In this document: positions 1 through 7,769 of the stretch, piece by piece | How positions within the stretch are numbered: the stretch's first letter is position 1 | Layout of the letters: every line of letters begins with the position of its first letter | DNA from: Fen-178 sp049516835 | Lineage (GTDB): Bacteria > Acidobacteriota > Terriglobia > Bryobacterales > Bryobacteraceae | Direction: 5' to 3' | Length of the DNA: 64,000 nucleotides | NCBI GenBank assembly: GCA_049516835.1 | Contig: JBEKSR010000026.1 | Location: forward strand, 1 to 64,000 | Made by a program: the position numbers and the translations under genes | Notes under the pieces: generated by a model | Told to the model about the DNA's origin: nothing | The model's input: only the letters and a program-made list of their open reading frames with translations | Database searches by the model: none

Positions 1-952
1 AAAGAGGGTAGGTCTGCCCTACACGCGGTAGCGAGAGGCCGTCATTGACGCGCAAGGAGTTGCGCGACGAAACCACCCCAAAATGGCGGAAAACCGTCGT
101 CAACTGCGAAAGTCAGGCTAGCGAGGGTCGGAATAGGTCTGGGAGGGCACCCGGCCGTCACCAGGGCGTCCGACGCGACGGCAAGGGGCGAGGCGATGGT
201 TTGGGCGCTTGTGGTTGGCCTCGGCTTCCGGGCGATTGAGGATAGCGTGGAGGGCGCGGGGGCAAAGTTGGACGGAACGAAGCCAAATCGTAAAGAAGCT
301 TTCTCTTTTGGTTGGCGGGCGGTTGAAAGTAAAGGATTTCACCATGCAAAACCGTAAGCATACTTATGGAAAGCGGCATTCTTGAGCGGGAGAGCAACTG
401 AGCTGGCGGCAATCGCGGGCCGACGCTGGCCACCTTGCGCGGATGGCGGAACGAAGCCAAACTGCGCTGATTGGCGGCTGGGGATGCCTGGACCCCGGAA
501 ACGGACCGTTGCGGCTGCGCCGCGCGAAATACGGAACGAAGCCAATTTCGGATAATGACCAAAGCGGAACCCCCCTGTCCACAGTGTACTATGCTGAGGC
601 AGAGTCAAACGCGTAAGTGATTGATTCGGCTGAGACAAATTGTTGTGATTCAAAAAGGTTTGCTCGGTTTCGCGGCGCCGGAAGACCGGGGTCCCGAAAA
701 CCGCCCCTGCGCCGCGAACACCGAGTAAACCGTGAGGTGAACTAAACCGCAGCCTGAGGCCGACTCTTTAATGGGTCTTGTTTCCGATCGGGATGAGGAG
801 TTGTGGCGGCGGGAAGGGCTGGCAGTGCGGTTGTCGGAGCAATCCTCGACGGCGAGTGGACTTCACGCTGGCCTTCGCCGTGGTGCATGAGCTGCCGGCT
901 GCCGCTGGGTTCTTCCGCGAGGTGGCCGGGGCCTCGAAGCCGGGAGCGCGGG
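1..952. other. Gene-poor stretch with short repeats
   Basis: No open frame here has a recognisable protein, a good ribosome binding site or coding-like composition. The stretch carries three copies of the 14-mer GGAACGAAGCCAAA (274-287, 448-461, and 533-546 with T as last base) and one copy of a long imperfect palindromic element (641-746) that recurs at 34201-34305. It looks like decayed or repeat-rich intergenic DNA. Confidence 0.6.
641..746. repeat. Palindromic interspersed element, copy 1
   Basis: About 105 bases match 34201-34305 across their length. Outer arms read GTTTGCTCGGTTTCGCGGCGC on one side (first 20 bases from 658) and GCGCCGCGAACACCGAGTAAAC on the other (ending at 730), so the transcript could fold into a long hairpin. 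Both copies end with the same tail around GGTGAACTAAAC. No coding capacity is evident. Confidence 0.7.
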
Positions 953-1642
953 TCAGCGCCGGAGATCCCTTCTCAGGTCCATCCAAATCCTGAAATAGAG
1001 CCATTCAGGAGGGGGATCGGCCTCCTGGATGTGGTCGGGCAGCAGAACCAGGTCTCCGGTGGATAGGAGGATCTCCCGCACTTTCGGGTTTTGCGCCAGC
1101 TTGGCCCGCATGGCCTCGATGATGAGACGATAGTGATCGCCTTTCTTCTGCGACCGGTACTGGATCCGCCGGCCTTCGAAGGTCACCCAGCCGATCCCCA
1201 TTTTCCGCATGTTGTCTTGGGCGAGTGTGCCGGCATCCTTGGCCTCGAATCCAGTCATCCGCGCGACCTCTGCGCGCGAGTGCGGCCACGTGATGCCCGG
1301 GGCTTTGGCGCGCGGATCGCCGGGACCTTCGGGGTAGAGCATCATCTGCCAGAATCCCTCGACGCTGGCATAACGCTTGCCGCGAAGCGTGAACGGCGTG
1401 GCGGCAAAATTGGACAGGATTCCGAGCTCGTTCCTCTTGGAGAGAATCACTTCGCCGGGCTTGGCGGCCTGGGGGAGCACCTCCCAAGCCGGCTTTTGGT
1501 CCTCCGGAACGGGCGTCCACCAATGCGCGGGATACCGTCCGCCTGGCTGGGCCGCGGCAATCGCGACCGCCAGGGCGCCCGACACGGCGGTGGCAACGGC
1601 CCGCAACCACGTCTTTCGGATTCTGCCCGGCATTGGCCACAT
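953..1642 (-). CDS. Secreted NADAR-family protein
   Basis: The 229-residue product starts with a basic, then hydrophobic, signal peptide (about residues 1-31, cleavage likely after the AIAAA run). From about residue 65 it carries a NADAR (YbiA-like) fold: the opening NELGILSNF, the KRYASVEGFWQMM segment and, near the C-terminus, an LLSTGDLVLLPDH stretch typical of the family. Characterised NADAR proteins are cytoplasmic N-glycosidases acting on ADP-ribosylated nucleic acid or on a riboflavin-pathway intermediate. Export of this fold is unusual, so its substrate is unknown. The next gene on the same strand (1656-2294) is also secreted and lies 13 bases upstream, so the two are probably co-transcribed. 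The family call is confident; the function is open. Confidence 0.8.
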   Translation of the reverse strand: MWPMPGRIRKTWLRAVATAVSGALAVAIAAAQPGGRYPAHWWTPVPEDQKPAWEVLPQAAKPGEVILSKRNELGILSNFAATPFTLRGKRYASVEGFWQMMLYPEGPGDPRAKAPGITWPHSRAEVARMTGFEAKDAGTLAQDNMRKMGIGWVTFEGRRIQYRSQKKGDHYRLIIEAMRAKLAQNPKVREILLSTGDLVLLPDHIQEADPPPEWLYFRIWMDLRRDLRR

Positions 1643-1655
1643 GTTGAGGCCGGTC

Positions 1656-2294
1656 TCAAGGCGCCGGCGTTACCTTCAGATTGGTGAAGTAGGCCTCGGT
1701 GCCCGGCCCCACCCAAAGCGCGACGGCTCCGGCGGCGTCTCCCAGTTTGAGGTCTTGGACGATGAGACACGGCTGCGCCGCGTCGTGAACGTAGAGTTCC
1801 GCGCGGGTACCCTTAACGACGATCTTATACCGGGTCCAAGCGCCGGCCTCGAGATCGACGTACGACTCATAGACGCCCGGCGACTCTTTGCGCAGGCGTT
1901 CCCACCCCCACTCGGGTTCGGAGGTGTACTGCGTCGAGTGGTTGCGCCGCAGCATATCGTCGGCTCGGCCGTTGGTGGGCCGCAGGTAAATGCACTCGTA
2001 CTTCGATCCGCCGCCCTGAACGCGAAAGGCGATGCCCACAAAACCGCGGGCCGCGGCGAATGAACCCGCGGAGGGTTTTCCAGCGAGTTCGACCTCGATG
2101 GCGCCGTCCTTGAAGGAGAAGCCTTTTAGCAGGGCGAGGCCGCCGCTGCCATCGCGATCGATCAAGCGAGTGGCTTCCTTGCCCTGATAGGTGGCCACTG
2201 CCGCGTTCAGTTTCTGCGTCTCGAGATTGGCGATTGGGATGGCTTGGGCCCACGCCGCCATAGAAGACAGCAGGATACAAAGCATCGATTTCAT
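1656..2294 (-). CDS. Secreted concanavalin-like (DUF1080-type) protein
   Basis: The 212-residue product begins with a clear signal peptide (MKSMLCILLSSMAAWAQA) and is otherwise a single beta-rich domain. The segments GFVGIAFRVQ, YECIYLRPTNGRADD, WTRYKIVVKG and the closing AVALWVGPGTEAYFTNLKV match the concanavalin A-like glucanase/DUF1080 pattern. Such domains bind or cleave sugars outside the cell, and some DUF1080 members are 3-keto-disaccharide hydrolases. It is divergent from the GH30-like gene at 2407 and probably belongs to the same carbohydrate cluster. The exact activity cannot be read from the sequence. Confidence 0.7.
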   Translation of the reverse strand: MKSMLCILLSSMAAWAQAIPIANLETQKLNAAVATYQGKEATRLIDRDGSGGLALLKGFSFKDGAIEVELAGKPSAGSFAAARGFVGIAFRVQGGGSKYECIYLRPTNGRADDMLRRNHSTQYTSEPEWGWERLRKESPGVYESYVDLEAGAWTRYKIVVKGTRAELYVHDAAQPCLIVQDLKLGDAAGAVALWVGPGTEAYFTNLKVTPAP

Positions 2295-2406
2295 GTGATT
2301 GCGTTCCTCAGCTTACTCATACCGCAAAGCCTCGGCGGGATCAATCACACTCGACCGCGCAGGGACAAATGCGCGGGCGCCCCGCATTCCTGGTAGGATT
2401 GCTTCG

Positions 2407-4314
2407 ATGAAGATATCACGACGAGCCTTTCATGCGGCGATGCTCTCCACGCCGGCGTTGGCGCAGGGGTCAAGATTGGTTCTGCCGGCCTGGAACAGCC
2501 CATCCACGGCGGGCGACCCCTTTCGATTCCCGGGCGCGCCGTCGCCGCGCGAGCGTTGGAACGTACCGGGCCCTCCACGGAAGTACTTTTCGGAATGGTT
2601 GCCCGCTCTATTCGAACGAACGCTGGCGATTGACGAGTGGAAGGGAGAGAAGAGCCAGTTGCACTGGATCTTCACCGGCCCAATGGGCGGATTCACCGTG
2701 GAAGTTGGAGCGGGCAGAGTCCGTCTCATCGAGCGCTACTTCGACTCGCCCGGGCTTAGCAAGGCGCCGCTCGTCGAAGCAAGAGCCGCGCGGCACCCGG
2801 AAGGTCTGTGGGAGGAATCGAGCGTGGAATATGGCGGCGACCTTCGCGCCATCACCGTTCTGCTCGATCACCGGCTGTCGGTTCGAGTGGCGCTAAACGG
2901 CAAGGAAGCGCTGGTGGCGCATTGCACCCTCGACGTCAACCGGCACCAATTGGCGTATTCGGGAGAGGACGGCGGCGTTCGGGGGCGCCTGTTGCCGCCG
3001 GTAATTGAGACCGCCACGGTGCGCGTGGACGCTTCCGCCCGCTTCCAGGAGATGCTGGGTTTCGGTGGGACTACCACTCCGCCGGCTTACGCCGAGCTCA
3101 GCCCGGAAGGCAAGCGCCTCTGGTGGCGCAAACTGGCGGAGTACAACCTGCTGCTGCATCGCGAATACCCCACCGGCGCTCTCTTGAACCCGGAAATGAC
3201 CAATTGGGACCGGCCGGCGGACGCCTCCCCACACTACTATGGGGACAACTTCCCGAATTGCGAGACCAGCGACTTCGATTACATGCGCCGGTTGCGGCGC
3301 CTGGGCGGAAAAGTAATCTTCGAATTCTGGGAATTGCCGGTGTGGGCCAGGCGGCGCGACAGCGCCGGAAAGATCACCGAGCTTCCCGACATGGATGCGT
3401 ATGCCAGGGCCATGATTCGTTATTGCCAGGTTTCGCGCGAGAAGACCGGGTCCGCGCCGGAGATCGTCGGCATTCAGAACGAGGTGCAACAGCCGCCCGA
3501 GGTCTGGCAGCAGATGACGCTCGCTCTGCGCAAGGCGCTGGATGAAGCCGGGTTCGGCGGGGTGAAGATCCACATGCACAATCCGCCGTTTCTGGCCGGC
3601 GGCCTTGCCGCGGTCAAAGCCTTTCGCGAGAAGGACGCGGTGTGGAAAGCCATCGATTATGCCACGTCGAACATGTACGATTACCAAAATTTCTTTTACG
3701 ATCCCGACGGCTTCGACGCGCTCCTTCGCGAGATGAAAGAGGCCATTGGCGGGAAACCGTTCCTGGCGGGCGAGCTCTGTGTCAACAATGGAGCCTTCCA
3801 AACCCGCACCTACCGCACCGCATTCGCCATGGGCCAGCTCTATCATAAGCTGCTGACCACGCTGGACACCTGCGGCATCCTGTACTGCTGGACGCTGCTC
3901 AACGTGGTCCAGCCCTCGTACGGGTGGACTCGCACGCTGATGGCGCCGGACACCGAACATGGCTTTGTGCCGGCCGCGACGAGTCATCAATTACGGGTGT
4001 ACGGGGCGTACTCCCGGCGAATCCGCGCTGGCATGACCCGCGTGCAGGCGGCCAGCTCGAACCCGCAGCTTCTGGCGGCGGCGTTCAGCGGGAAGGCCGG
4101 CGCGCGCACGCTGGTGATGCTAAACCGTTCGGCGACTGCCCAAAGAGTTGCCGTGACGTGGCCGGGAGGGGCGTTTCGGTATATGGAGGTTGTGAGCCCG
4201 CAGCAGGAGAATGCCGTCGAGCCAGTGGCGGTCGGCGAGGTCACCGTGCCGCCGGGCGCGATCGTCACGCTGACGAACGTCGAGCTGGGCCAGGTTCGCG
4301 AGGATTTCCTGTGA
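2407..4314 (+). CDS. Secreted GH30-like glycoside hydrolase
   Basis: The 635-residue product begins MKISRRAFHAAMLSTPALAQG, a twin-Arg-like export signal, which is why this ATG is preferred over longer in-frame extensions. A FQEMLGFGGTTTPPAY motif near residue 210 opens a TIM-barrel of clan GH-A. The likely acid/base is the Glu in VGIQNEVQQ and the likely nucleophile is the Glu in FLAGELCVNN, as in GH30 glucosidases and xylanases. The last 100 residues form a beta-sandwich typical of GH30 C-termini. A roughly 200-residue N-terminal region before the barrel is unassigned. The mutarotase-like gene follows 12 bases downstream, so the two look like an operon. The substrate is unknown. Confidence 0.72.
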   Translation: MKISRRAFHAAMLSTPALAQGSRLVLPAWNSPSTAGDPFRFPGAPSPRERWNVPGPPRKYFSEWLPALFERTLAIDEWKGEKSQLHWIFTGPMGGFTVEVGAGRVRLIERYFDSPGLSKAPLVEARAARHPEGLWEESSVEYGGDLRAITVLLDHRLSVRVALNGKEALVAHCTLDVNRHQLAYSGEDGGVRGRLLPPVIETATVRVDASARFQEMLGFGGTTTPPAYAELSPEGKRLWWRKLAEYNLLLHREYPTGALLNPEMTNWDRPADASPHYYGDNFPNCETSDFDYMRRLRRLGGKVIFEFWELPVWARRRDSAGKITELPDMDAYARAMIRYCQVSREKTGSAPEIVGIQNEVQQPPEVWQQMTLALRKALDEAGFGGVKIHMHNPPFLAGGLAAVKAFREKDAVWKAIDYATSNMYDYQNFFYDPDGFDALLREMKEAIGGKPFLAGELCVNNGAFQTRTYRTAFAMGQLYHKLLTTLDTCGILYCWTLLNVVQPSYGWTRTLMAPDTEHGFVPAATSHQLRVYGAYSRRIRAGMTRVQAASSNPQLLAAAFSGKAGARTLVMLNRSATAQRVAVTWPGGAFRYMEVVSPQQENAVEPVAVGEVTVPPGAIVTLTNVELGQVREDFL

Positions 4315-4326
4315 TAGTGTCTAGTC

Positions 4327-5427
4327 ATGCGTGAACTCACCCTGATGCTGGTCCTGGCCGCGGCGGCGGCGGCGCAAACGGTGACCTTGGCCAACCGCCA
4401 GATCGAGCTGACCATCGCCGAACGAGGCGCGACGCTGGTAAACCTGGTACTGCTGGACGATGCCGAAAAACTCAGCCCGCTCTGGAACCCGGCTGCGCCA
4501 ACGGGGAGGGCCAGCGGCGGCGCGGCCGGCCATTTCATTTGCGTGGATGGCTTCGGCCCGGGCTCCGCGGAAGAGCGTGCCGCGGGGCTGCCCGGTCACG
4601 GCGAAGCGCACCTGCAACTGTGGCAAATCGACCGGCCGGCAAAAGACGGGACCACCGGCGTCATCACTTTCCATACGCGTCTGCCGCTGGCGCAGGAAAA
4701 CTTGACGCGCACGTTGCGGCTGGTGGATGGCGAAAACGCGATCTACGTGGAAAGCGCACTGGAAAGCGAGGTGGGCTTCGACCGCCCCATCGCTTGGGCC
4801 GAGCACACCACGCTCGGGTCGCCGTTTCTGCAATCCGGCGTCACGCTATCGAACATTTCCGGGAGTCGCGCGCAGAACCGCCCATACCAGGGGACGGGAG
4901 GCAACGGCATGAATCGCCGGCTGGCTTCGGGCCAGAACTTCACCTGGCCGCTGGCGCCGGGACTCGACGGTAAATTGATCGACCTGACCGCGCCACCGCC
5001 AGATGCCCACTACATGGACCATGCCGCCATCCTGGTGGACCCCGCGCTCACGCTGGGCTGGATCGCCACTGTCAACACTGCCAAACACCTGGTCATCGGC
5101 TACATCTTCAAGCGGAAAGAGTTCCCATGGGTGCAGAACTGGGGAAGCTATCCGGCAACCGGCAACTTCGCCCGCGGCCTGGAGTTGAGCACGCAACCCT
5201 ACGATGAGCCGCGCCGCGAGGCAGTCGCCAAGAACGGGATGTTCGGCGCGCCGACGTTCCGCTGGTTGCCGGCGAAATCCACCATCCACTCCAGCTTTCT
5301 GCTTTTCTACGCGCACACGCCCGACGGTTTCGGCAAGGTGGAGAGCGTGCGGCTCGATCACGGGCAGATTGTGATTGAGGACAGCGCGCACAAGCGCATC
5401 ACGTTGGCTGCTTCCCGGCCGCTGTAA
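4327..5427 (+). CDS. Secreted galactose-mutarotase-like protein
   Basis: The 366-residue product starts with a signal peptide (MRELTLMLVLAAAAAAQT). The beta-sandwich that follows, with ITIAERGATLVNLVL-like opening, a RTLRLVDGENAIYVES strand pair and WAEHTTLGSPFL, resembles the aldose 1-epimerase/DUF4432 superfamily that presents sugars to enzymes or interconverts anomers. It directly follows the GH30-like gene with a 12-base gap, which supports a shared role in extracellular sugar processing. Catalytic His/Glu pairs of canonical GalM cannot be assigned with certainty, so an epimerase activity is inference. Confidence 0.6.
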   Translation: MRELTLMLVLAAAAAAQTVTLANRQIELTIAERGATLVNLVLLDDAEKLSPLWNPAAPTGRASGGAAGHFICVDGFGPGSAEERAAGLPGHGEAHLQLWQIDRPAKDGTTGVITFHTRLPLAQENLTRTLRLVDGENAIYVESALESEVGFDRPIAWAEHTTLGSPFLQSGVTLSNISGSRAQNRPYQGTGGNGMNRRLASGQNFTWPLAPGLDGKLIDLTAPPPDAHYMDHAAILVDPALTLGWIATVNTAKHLVIGYIFKRKEFPWVQNWGSYPATGNFARGLELSTQPYDEPRREAVAKNGMFGAPTFRWLPAKSTIHSSFLLFYAHTPDGFGKVESVRLDHGQIVIEDSAHKRITLAASRPL

Positions 5428-5575
5428 CGCCAGCGGACTCTGTGGTCGGCTTCTGCTGTGAACGGCGTTTCCAAGGAGTTCGCGGCGACCCGGCGGTTCC
5501 ACGGGACGGCGACTAACCAGCCAGCGCCGCCGCGGACGTGGCCGCTGCGCGGCAAGCATTTCGCTACGTAGTACA

Positions 5576-6289
5576 ATGTGGTCCATGCCATGGGTTGCAG
5601 GTATCGACGGTTGTGAACGCCAATGGTTTGCAGTTCTGCGGGAGATCGATTCGCGCCGCATTGTTCGCCGTGTCATCCGCTCGATCGCGGAGGCACTCAC
5701 ATTTTCGGAATCCCCAACCGTTATCGCTGTGGATTGCCCCATCGGCCTACTGGATCAGGCTGTTCCAGGTGGCCGCGAATGTGATCGGATTGCTCGGGCA
5801 CTGCTCGGCTTTCCACGAGCCGCTAGCGTATTCCCGATCCCAGTGCGGTCTGCTCTCTCGGCTCGCGATTACCACGAGGCATGTGATATAAACGCAAAAA
5901 GCTCTGCTTTCGGCAAGCGGTTGTCGCGCCAGACTTTCGGCCTTTTCCCGAAACTGCGCGAGATTGATGAATTCATCACTCCCGACCGGCAGAAGCGCGT
6001 AGTCGAGGCGCATCCCGAGCTTTGCTTCTACGAAATCAATGGGTGTCGCGCAGTGAAGGACGGGAAGAAGACGCCGCAAGGCGAGGAAACCCGCCGCCTG
6101 CTACTTTCCGAAGCTGGCTTGATTGACTCGGCTGACGCGGAGCGGCCATCAGGCGTCGGAATTGACGACGTATTCGACGCCTACGTATTGAGTTGGACGG
6201 CTGAACGCATTGCATGTGGTCGCGGAAAGCGGATTCCGGAGACGCCCAGTTTAGATTCGAAGGGTTTGCGGATGGAGATGTGGAGGTAG
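5576..6289 (+). CDS. DUF429 family protein (predicted RNase H-like nuclease)
   Basis: The 237-residue product has the DUF429 signature: VAGIDGCERQW near the N-terminus, VIAVDCPIGLLD near residue 55, then CDRIARALLG and a late EAHPELCFYEINGC and GIDDVFDAYVLSWTA. These acidic positions (Asp in the first two motifs, Asp in DDVFDA) correspond to the RNase H-like active site predicted for the family. The role is unknown, although DUF429 genes often lie in accessory regions. Translation may start at the second ATG (5585). A TACAAT -10-like hexamer sits just upstream of the start. Confidence 0.8.
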   Translation: MWSMPWVAGIDGCERQWFAVLREIDSRRIVRRVIRSIAEALTFSESPTVIAVDCPIGLLDQAVPGGRECDRIARALLGFPRAASVFPIPVRSALSARDYHEACDINAKSSAFGKRLSRQTFGLFPKLREIDEFITPDRQKRVVEAHPELCFYEINGCRAVKDGKKTPQGEETRRLLLSEAGLIDSADAERPSGVGIDDVFDAYVLSWTAERIACGRGKRIPETPSLDSKGLRMEMWR

Positions 6290-6360
6290 CGGCCCTGGGA
6301 GATCAGCCCCGGTAAGTCCCCTCCACGTCAGATGGCCAGTCAGCGCTTATCGCCACAGTG

Positions 6361-6514
6361 ATCGATCCCCAGCGGCAGCGATCGCCTCACCACCGGCGAT
6401 GAGAATACCACGCTGGTGGTGGGGACTCCGTGCTCAAGGAGCTTCTCCACCAAGCCCTCCCGTTCCTCGACGGAATGTGCCACCACTTTCAGGATGAAGG
6501 CGTCGCCGCCGGCA
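6361..6514 (-). pseudogene. lrp/asnC 3'-end fragment, copy 1
   Basis: Read on the minus strand this encodes the last 50 or so residues of an Lrp/AsnC ligand-binding domain (AGGDAFILKVVAHSVEE and so on to VVRRSLPLG). It closely matches the C-terminus of the intact lrp gene at 12309-12767. The N-terminal helix-turn-helix part is absent and the native stop codon is lost. A second fragment lies 1.1 kb away in the same orientation (7511-7666). Confidence 0.85.
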
Positions 6515-6588
6515 TAGTCGTCCCTTAGAGCTTACCGCCCGGGCGCGCGTTATTGAGCGGGCGATGTGGCCCGCGGAAGGGGATTGAG

Positions 6589-6726
6589 ATGAATTGGCGA
6601 TGGGTGGAACGGCCCGGCCAGGATGTGCGTCGCACGGTCCGCGCGATTCGAAGATCACCCGGCTTCCGTAGGATTATTGTCCACGTACCAGGCATCGGTT
6701 GGCAGGTCGAGGCGCTGCCCCATTAG
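6589..6726 (+). pseudogene. Possible remnant of an ADOP-type ABC permease N-terminus
   Basis: A 45-codon open stretch begins MNWRWVERPGQDVRR and continues TVRAIRRSPGF. This resembles the start of the large acidobacterial permeases (ADOP/MacB-like), which commonly read QDLRYALRTLRRSPGF, but the homology ends there and no membrane segments follow. It may be a decayed fragment. The match is short and could be chance. Confidence 0.3.
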
Positions 6727-7163
6727 TGGGCGGCTCGCGGGTGGCGCAGGCTAGACCCAGAGCTGACAACCATCGGCTCAAGAGCCTTTTGCATGGCCCT
6801 GCCGCTCAGTTGCTGAGAAAGCATGGAAGTGACCAGTTGGTTCAAACTCACGCCTTCCTCCTTGGCCATCTGCGAAAGTCTGCGATGCAGGCTCCTGGGA
6901 ACCCGCTGAACCCACTTTCCGCTTGGCAAAGGATCTTCCCTCGCGGGTTCGGGTACCGCATCACCGGCAGCGAGACAATCTTCAATCCAAAGCCGTTGCG
7001 CCTCCTCGAGATTTCGTAGGGCCTCCTGTTCGTCTGCTCCATGGGCTGAGCAGCCCGGCAATTCCACAACCTTGGCCACTACGTCCCCATCTTCGTCGGC
7101 CCGTAGGGTTCTTGTATACGGTAGCCCCAAGTAGTAGGCGACAACTTTCTTTTCAATCTTCAT
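6723..7163 (-). CDS. hicB: HicB-family antitoxin with ribbon-helix-helix tail
   Basis: The 146-residue product has an N-terminal partial RNase H-like HicB domain (about residues 18-62: DEDGDVVAKVVELPGCSAHG, then EEALRNLEEAQRLW) and a C-terminal RHH DNA-binding segment (about 88-122: VPRSLHRRLSQMAKEEGVSL). It should neutralise the toxin encoded just upstream and repress their shared promoter. Its start codon overlaps the toxin gene by 11 bases, which fits translational coupling in the usual toxin-first order. A perfect palindrome upstream of the pair (7463-7482) is the likely operator. Confidence 0.85.
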   Translation of the reverse strand: MKIEKKVVAYYLGLPYTRTLRADEDGDVVAKVVELPGCSAHGADEQEALRNLEEAQRLWIEDCLAAGDAVPEPAREDPLPSGKWVQRVPRSLHRRLSQMAKEEGVSLNQLVTSMLSQQLSGRAMQKALEPMVVSSGSSLRHPRAAH

Positions 7164-7425
7164 ATAGTCCTAACTCGATCATCGCACTCGCGAAGTCATC
7201 AACCGAGTATGGCTTCACCTGCTTGTTGCCGCGATTGTGACGGTTCACCATGAATCGAACCGACCCCACGCCGAACAGTTTCCCGTGAGTTGCATCGCGT
7301 TCACTGGTGCGGTAGCCAAGTTCGTTCAATCGGTCCACGACCCATTTGATTTCCGAAAGCGTTACGTTTTGTCTCCGCTCCGCCAACTCCCGGATGCGCT
7401 GCTTTATCTCGCCGAGTTCAGCCAT
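7153..7425 (-). CDS. hicA: HicA-like mRNA interferase toxin
   Basis: The 90-residue product is a compact double-stranded-RNA-binding-like toxin. His47 in DATHGKLF occupies the position of the catalytic His in the family GSHH motif, followed by VRFMVNRHNR and a closing DDFASAMIELGL helix that matches the HicA C-terminus. It carries about 25 extra N-terminal residues compared with the usual 60-80 residue toxins. It overlaps hicB by 11 bases. The assignment rests on the motif and the HicB partner. Ribonuclease activity is known for the family and not proven here. Confidence 0.75.
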   Translation of the reverse strand: MAELGEIKQRIRELAERRQNVTLSEIKWVVDRLNELGYRTSERDATHGKLFGVGSVRFMVNRHNRGNKQVKPYSVDDFASAMIELGLYED

Positions 7426-7462
7426 CGTTTATCCAGCACGAGCGCCCGAGAGCCTCTGCCAC

Positions 7463-7503
7463 TGATACTACATATAGTATCACGGCATTCTGAATGCGGT
7501 CAA
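7463..7503 (-). promoter_or_regulatory. hicAB promoter with palindromic operator
   Basis: On the minus strand a -35 TTGACC (7498-7503) is followed after 18 bases by a -10 TACTAT (7474-7479). The -10 lies inside a perfect palindrome, TGATACTA-cata-TAGTATCA (7463-7482). A repressor bound there would block the promoter, the classic arrangement for HicB autoregulation. Confidence 0.7.
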
Positions 7504-7510
7504 GCCCTTC

Positions 7511-7666
7511 CGATCACCCCAGCGGCAGCGATCGTCTCACCACCGGCGAGGAGAACACCACGCTCGTGGTGGGGACTCCGTGCTCGAGGAGTTTCTCGAC
7601 CAGGCCCTCGAGTTCCTCGACGGAATGCGCCACCACTTTCAGGATGAAGGCATCGCCGCCGGCCAC
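7511..7666 (-). pseudogene. lrp/asnC 3'-end fragment, copy 2
   Basis: This encodes the same C-terminal Lrp segment as 6361-6514 (VAGGDAFILK through VVRRSLPLG and a stop). The two fragments share SLPLG and the downstream CCCCAGCGGCAGCGATCG, whereas the intact gene at 12309 reads ALPVG. They are therefore closer to each other than to the intact gene. The helix-turn-helix half is missing. Together they bracket hicAB as direct repeats. Confidence 0.85.
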
Positions 7667-7769
7667 CGAGACTGATCGCCGGATTCTGAGTTTTGGCGAA
7701 GCGCCCTTCACGCCCACGGGGCGAAGCGCCGTTGCATTCCGCGGTTCCCAGGTCTCGCACTCTCTGGGT

